A stretch of DNA of 64,000 bases from Oxytricha trifallax (Eukaryota > Ciliophora > Spirotrichea > Sporadotrichida > Oxytrichidae), in NCBI GenBank assembly GCA_000711775.1, contig ARYC01000551.1:1-64000 (forward strand), given 5' to 3'. Shown here one piece after another: positions 59,783 through 64,000 of the stretch (positions within the stretch are counted from its first letter, which is position 1; the number at the start of each line of letters is the position of its first letter). The position numbers were made by a program, and so were the translations under genes. The notes beneath the pieces were generated by a model. The model was given only the letters and a program-made list of their open reading frames with translations. It made no database searches and was not told the DNA's origin.

Positions 59783-61938
59783 ATGGAATCTTCACCCGCT
59801 CAACCAGTCTTAGACTTCGTTCACCAACATTTCAATGCTGAATATCTTGAGGGTCTTAAAGGTTGGTATATAATCGATTATTTTACTTTAATTTGTCAAT
59901 CTGACATAAGAAAAAAACTCAAAATGTAATTTAATTTGTAGAATTTGTGAGAATCCCCTCATTAGCACCACTTTACGATCCAAAATGGCAAGAAAATGGG
60001 CATTTATATAGACAGTGTGATCACCTCGTGCAATTCGCTGAATCACAAAACTTGAAGGGAGTCACTATCACAGCTCTCAAGGACGAGGGCAAGAGCCCAT
60101 TCTTGATTGTGGATGTAGAGCCAACCGAGTCTACCTCACAGTCGTGTGTGCTCTTATATGGGCATATGGACAAACAGCCATTCGGAAAAGGATGGTCCAC
60201 TGATCCATGCGATCCAGTGATTAAGCCAGATGAGAAGGGCGTGCTTAAGCTTTGGGGTAGAGGATCCTCTGACGATGGTTATGCTTTTTTAATTAACAAA
60301 TTCAATAGTTATATAGTGATTAATTGACCATTAATAACTTTAAATTAAGCTTTCTTCAGTGCTCTTCTTGCCATTAAAGCTTGCCAAGAGACTGGTTTAC
60401 CTCACCCAAGATGCGTGATTACAATCGAAGGAAGTGAAGAAGGTGAAATGTAAGTTTGGATTAATGTAAATTTCAATTCTTCTTTAGTGATGACTTATTG
60501 TACTATATCCAAAAATATAAGCATTTAATGGGTACTCCACAATTAGTTATTTGCTTAGATGCCAGTGCATCAGTGAGAGATAGATTATCAATTACATCAA
60601 CTCTCAGAGGGTATCTTGATTTATATAATTTAAAAATTTATTGAATTTTAATTGTTATAGGTTAACTGGGTATATTATAAGTTTTATTAATCATTCTTTA
60701 TGTGTTTTGAAATTGTATATAATTGCTTTATTTTGGGGATCATAAATTTTTTAGATAAGAAGAAATTTGTTTAAATTTTATTTATTTTATAAAACGATCA
60801 TCTATAGAAAAAAGATCCTTATATTATTTAAATATCAACATATAAATTATTATAAGCTTATTACCATAAATTATATTTATAATTTTAATTTGATAACCAT
60901 AATTGTTTAAAGTTTATCAAAAACTTTCAATTTTATTTGATTTCATCCTTAAGGTTAAAGTAGCTGATAACAATGTCCACTCAGGAGTTGCAGGAGGCAT
61001 CGTGCCAAACCCTTTCTAAATTATGGTAAACTTACTGCAAAGACTAGAGGATTTTAAGACTTAACAATTGATCCCAGAGCTCCAAGTTGAAGTGCCAGCA
61101 CATAGAGTCGAGGAACTCCATGAAACTTCAAAGATCTTACCCAGCTTAGATTTAGGTATTATGATAAAACGTTTCAATCTATTGGTACATTTTATGTAAA
61201 ATAGATTCAGATCTCCCAATTCTAGAATCAACTCATAACTTAGCTTGCAAGCACCACGGAGATGAGCAAAAGTATCAATTGTTCTTATAAAACTTCTGGA
61301 AGCCAACTCTCTCAGTTATTGGTTTCAACGGTCTTCCATCCATTGAAGAAGCTGGAAATGTTTTGTACAAGGAACTCTCATGCAAAGTCTCTATTAAAAT
61401 ATAGTAGAGATTAATTAAGATAAAAATAGTAAAAATTGAGTTGTGATATATGTGATATTCGTATGCCACCCACTCTTGATGGTGAAAAAGCCACTCAAGT
61501 AATCAGAGAGAAATTATTGGAAGTTAAGGACGATACTTTTAACGCTATCGTTGAAGTTGACTTCTAAGGTTACGGAAACGGTTTAGACGCACCTAAACTT
61601 CCTTCTGAGATTTAAGCTAAATTCTTCGAAGCACATAAGGAAGTTATTATTATAAATAAAAATTAATGCTTAATATTATTAGATAATTCATTGCTAATGC
61701 TAAATATTATTAGAGAATGCAATTAAAAGTGTTTGGAGGAAACCAACCCATTTCAATTGGTTGCGGTGGCAGCATCCCATTCATGGAGATCTTCAGTCAG
61801 AACTTCCCAGGTACCAACTTCCTCTTGACTGGAGTAGGCTTTGGTGACTCAAACGCACACTCTGCTAACGAGAACATCGATTTGGAATATTGTGAGAAAC
61901 TCACTCAAGTTATTGCATTGACTCTCTCCAAGCTTTGA
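59783..61938 (+). CDS. M20-family metallodipeptidase (cytosolic non-specific dipeptidase type)
   Basis: This zinc or manganese peptidase hydrolyses dipeptides in the cytosol. ATG 59783 starts MESSPAQPVLDFVHQHF; intron 1 is 59862-59941. Metal-site and catalytic motifs follow in family order: LLYGHMDKQPFGKGW (His), LWGRGSSDDG (bridging Asp), TIEGSEEGE (Glu-Glu), VICLDAS (Asp) and GDSNAHSANEN (last His). The dimerisation domain includes VADNNVHSGVAGGIVPNPF. Pointer GCTTT (60283-60287 / 60349-60353) joins GYAF to FSALLAIKACQETG. Intron 60450-60487 lies in EGE-I. A TATT pointer near 61395 and 61456 joins KVSI to RMPPTLDG. An ATT pointer could join HKEVI to ANAKYYQRMQLKVFGGN near 61640-61690. The junction near 60690-60955 is unresolved. 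It ends TLSKL and TGA 61936-61938. The gene looks intact. Confidence 0.93.
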
Positions 61939-62136
61939 GTTAGGTAAAAAGATTCATTAAAACATTGACAAATCATTAAATGATATTAGTGCTCTCAAAA
62001 TAAGTAACTTTAATTTCTTTATCATTTTAAGTTATATCTGAAAGTTAGACCGATTAAATTAGATTCATATTGAAGTTGGATTCATGATGTAATAAAAAGA
62101 AATTAAGCAAAATTATATAAAAACCATACCAGAATT

Positions 62137-63700
62137 TCAATAAACTTAAAAATATTTTTTCTGCCCCACATTTAGCCTTTTCGCACTACTCCCTTTATTT
62201 GCAGAGTATTACGCTTAAATAATAGATCTATACTCTGGAGAGGAAGTGTTGTTATTATCATAATCCTCTACGCTTCTATTATTCAGATTTATAGTTTCAA
62301 CATCATTTCCAGGTGTTTTACTATATTTTTGTGCAATTAGGGATGGCGTTAGGGATTGATTGGTGTTTGCATCAACTATCCTTATTTTTTGCTTTGGCCC
62401 GAGTTTTTAAATAGTAAATTAAATATAAAATAAGTAAATACATATCATGTTTAGAGGGATTTTACAGAATTTATATTAATAAATACTCTAAAGCATGTAA
62501 AAATTAGTTGGTTTGTGATAGGATTTTATCTCTTTTACAATATAAATTTCTTTACATTTTAAGGATCATATTAACTGTGCTATGTCAAGCCGTCTTATGG
62601 AGTATTTTAATTGTCTGAGTTACTATCACTTGATGAGAATAAAAAAAGGGAATTTAATTTATTTTATAATCTTAAAATTTCTTTAATTAATGTTGAAATA
62701 CTGAATATCAAACGTAAACTAAAATAAAATAACTTTAAGATCTTATATTTGACAAACAATATTTAGATACTGAAACGAATAAATTTAGCTATTTTATTAT
62801 AAATAATATTTAGATATTAATGAAATATTTTATAACAAAAACATATTTCTAAGTAATTGCCAGTAATAAGTATATTAATGCAATAACTTACTATAATTTA
62901 TGATTATTAACTACTAAATTCTACTGTACTTATTAGTTTCCAACAAGACCACTACTACTGGTGTTATTGATGGCAGGAATGGAAATATTAGGATTATTCA
63001 TTTAAATCTTGATGTTGCTGTTATTGAAATGATAGTGTTTGTTCTAAAGTTAAATCACTGGTGGCGGAGATTAGCAATTGTCCAGGCTGGAGTTGCTCTG
63101 AGTGTTCAGGGGTTGAGAAGTGTTGATGTTTTGAGATACCCCTGCTCCACCCTATCTTTCAGATTTACTTGCATTTAATATAATATAAAAAGTAAAAAAA
63201 ATCAAGCAAAAATACTTCATAATTGAGGGACATGTGCATCTATCATTTGTTATTTATGAATAAATGACTTGCATTAAGAGTATTTCTACTTTATTGCTTA
63301 TTAATAATTGAGTTATAATTGCTTATATTGAAAAATCCCCCAGAACCCCCTACTCCTCCCTAACTCGATATATTACTCAAATAAGCATCATTCCCTAATG
63401 TTTACTCGTTTCTCTTTGTATTAGTTGCAATTCTCTGCTTTTTCTAGCCAGAATTTGATATATGTTTCAAAATTGATGGATTTATGTTCGGATATATTGT
63501 AGATAGGTCATTGGGTTGTAGTGGATCTTACATTGTGCCAATTTTGCTGTCTTCTGATACTTATTAATCATGGTTTTGATTTCTTGAGGAGGAGGTGTTG
63601 TTTTTCACTTGTGGTAGAATTATATCATTGGTAGAGGTGGTGTTCTGATTTTACTAATGCTATAGTAAAACTCTTTACGAAATCATAGGATGAACTATTT
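62137..63700 (-). CDS. Ser/Asn/Gln-rich protein, 3 or more MDSs
   Basis: The upstream block (about 63267-63690) reads NTTSTNDIILPQVKNNTSSS, SKIGTMQDPLQPNDLSTIYP and ISSQGGVGGSGGFF. Pointer AATGCAAGT (minus strand of 63267-63275 / 63167-63175, an IES of 100 bp) joins SRNTLNAS to KSERQGGAGVSQNINTSQ in phase. That block continues SSLDNCQSPPPVIQLQNKHY and SIPAINNTSSSGLVGN to about 62930. The last block reads GPKQKIRIVDANTNQSLTPS, NNRSVEDYDNNNTSSPEY and ends KRLNVGQKKYFQVY with TGA 62139-62137. The pointer of the last junction is unresolved. The N-terminus may lie beyond 63700; a patch near 63870-63915 reads TSQQRFEQDLDIPTT. Low-complexity; no domain is recognised. Confidence 0.7.
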
Positions 63701-64000
63701 TTAGGTTGATAAAGATAATTTAAGATTAAAGTAATTTTTAATTACACTATATATAAATAGAGTAGTAATTTAAATTTTTAGGATTTTTTTATAGTCTTAA
63801 GACATTAATTCAATTATTTTTAATTTTCTGAAAACGATAATATTCTTGAATTAATAAGTTAAAGTAGTAGGAATGTCTAGATCTTACTCAAATCTTTATT
63901 ATGATGTGTCTATTAATGATTTATTAATATCACTGTAGTTTTTTATTTAACTCTTTGATACCATATTTTGAGGATCAATTTTTAAATTCAATGCTAAACT

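Noticed and set aside
1-64000. tRNA, rRNA, CRISPR, bacterial operon or phage content
   Set aside because: No cloverleaf-like GC-rich islands, spaced repeat arrays or co-directional overlapping genes were found. The organism is a ciliate, not a prokaryote.

Overview
The window is germline (micronuclear) DNA of a stichotrich ciliate, most likely Oxytricha or a close relative. Four things show this. (1) Recognisable genes read through TAA and TAG as glutamine and stop only at TGA. (2) Genes are cut into coding blocks (macronuclear-destined segments, MDSs) separated by AT-rich internal eliminated sequences (IESs); where I could resolve a junction, a 3-11 bp pointer is present at both edges, and joining at one copy restores an in-frame protein. 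(3) TBE transposons with C4A4 telomere-like ends are present, one nearly full length at about 4.03 kb. (4) The spaces between genes are extremely AT-rich. Conventional GT-AG introns of about 35-160 nt also occur. No rRNA, tRNA, CRISPR array or bacterial-type operon was seen.

Layout. 1-1992: end of a decayed TBE. 2.1-21.6 kb: mostly AT-rich DNA with islands of minus-strand coding sequence (a Ser/Asn-rich gene around 2.1-8.25 kb, a set of blocks at 11.5-15.3 kb, a small membrane protein at 20.5-21.6 kb) and three fold-back (MITE-like) elements. 22.0-37.5 kb: gene-dense, with a CLC chloride channel/transporter (-), two tandem MAPEG paralogues (+), the second carrying a TBE fragment, a long Gln/Asn-rich protein (-), and a choline-transporter-like (CTL/SLC44) protein (-). 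38.1-50.5 kb: transposon-rich, with two copies of one host gene (A at 38.1-41.9 kb, B at 44.4-46.1 kb), each split at the same place by an element with long inverted repeats. The copy-A element holds a 2.1 kb GC-rich insertion with telomere-like ends. An internally deleted TBE and the nearly full-length TBE follow. 51.0-63.7 kb: gene-dense again, with a small membrane protein (-), a secreted J-domain-like membrane protein (+), a PH-domain protein (-), a short unknown gene (-), an enkurin-domain protein (+), a surface-type protein (-), an M20 dipeptidase (+) and a Ser/Asn-rich protein (-).

The genes have unrelated functions and alternate in strand with little spacing. This fits a germline from which each gene is later released on its own small macronuclear chromosome, rather than a co-regulated cluster. 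Some products suit a ciliate cell: enkurin is axonemal, while CLC, CTL and MAPEG are membrane proteins. MDS limits are exact only where a pointer pair is given; elsewhere they are estimates from where coding character starts and stops.
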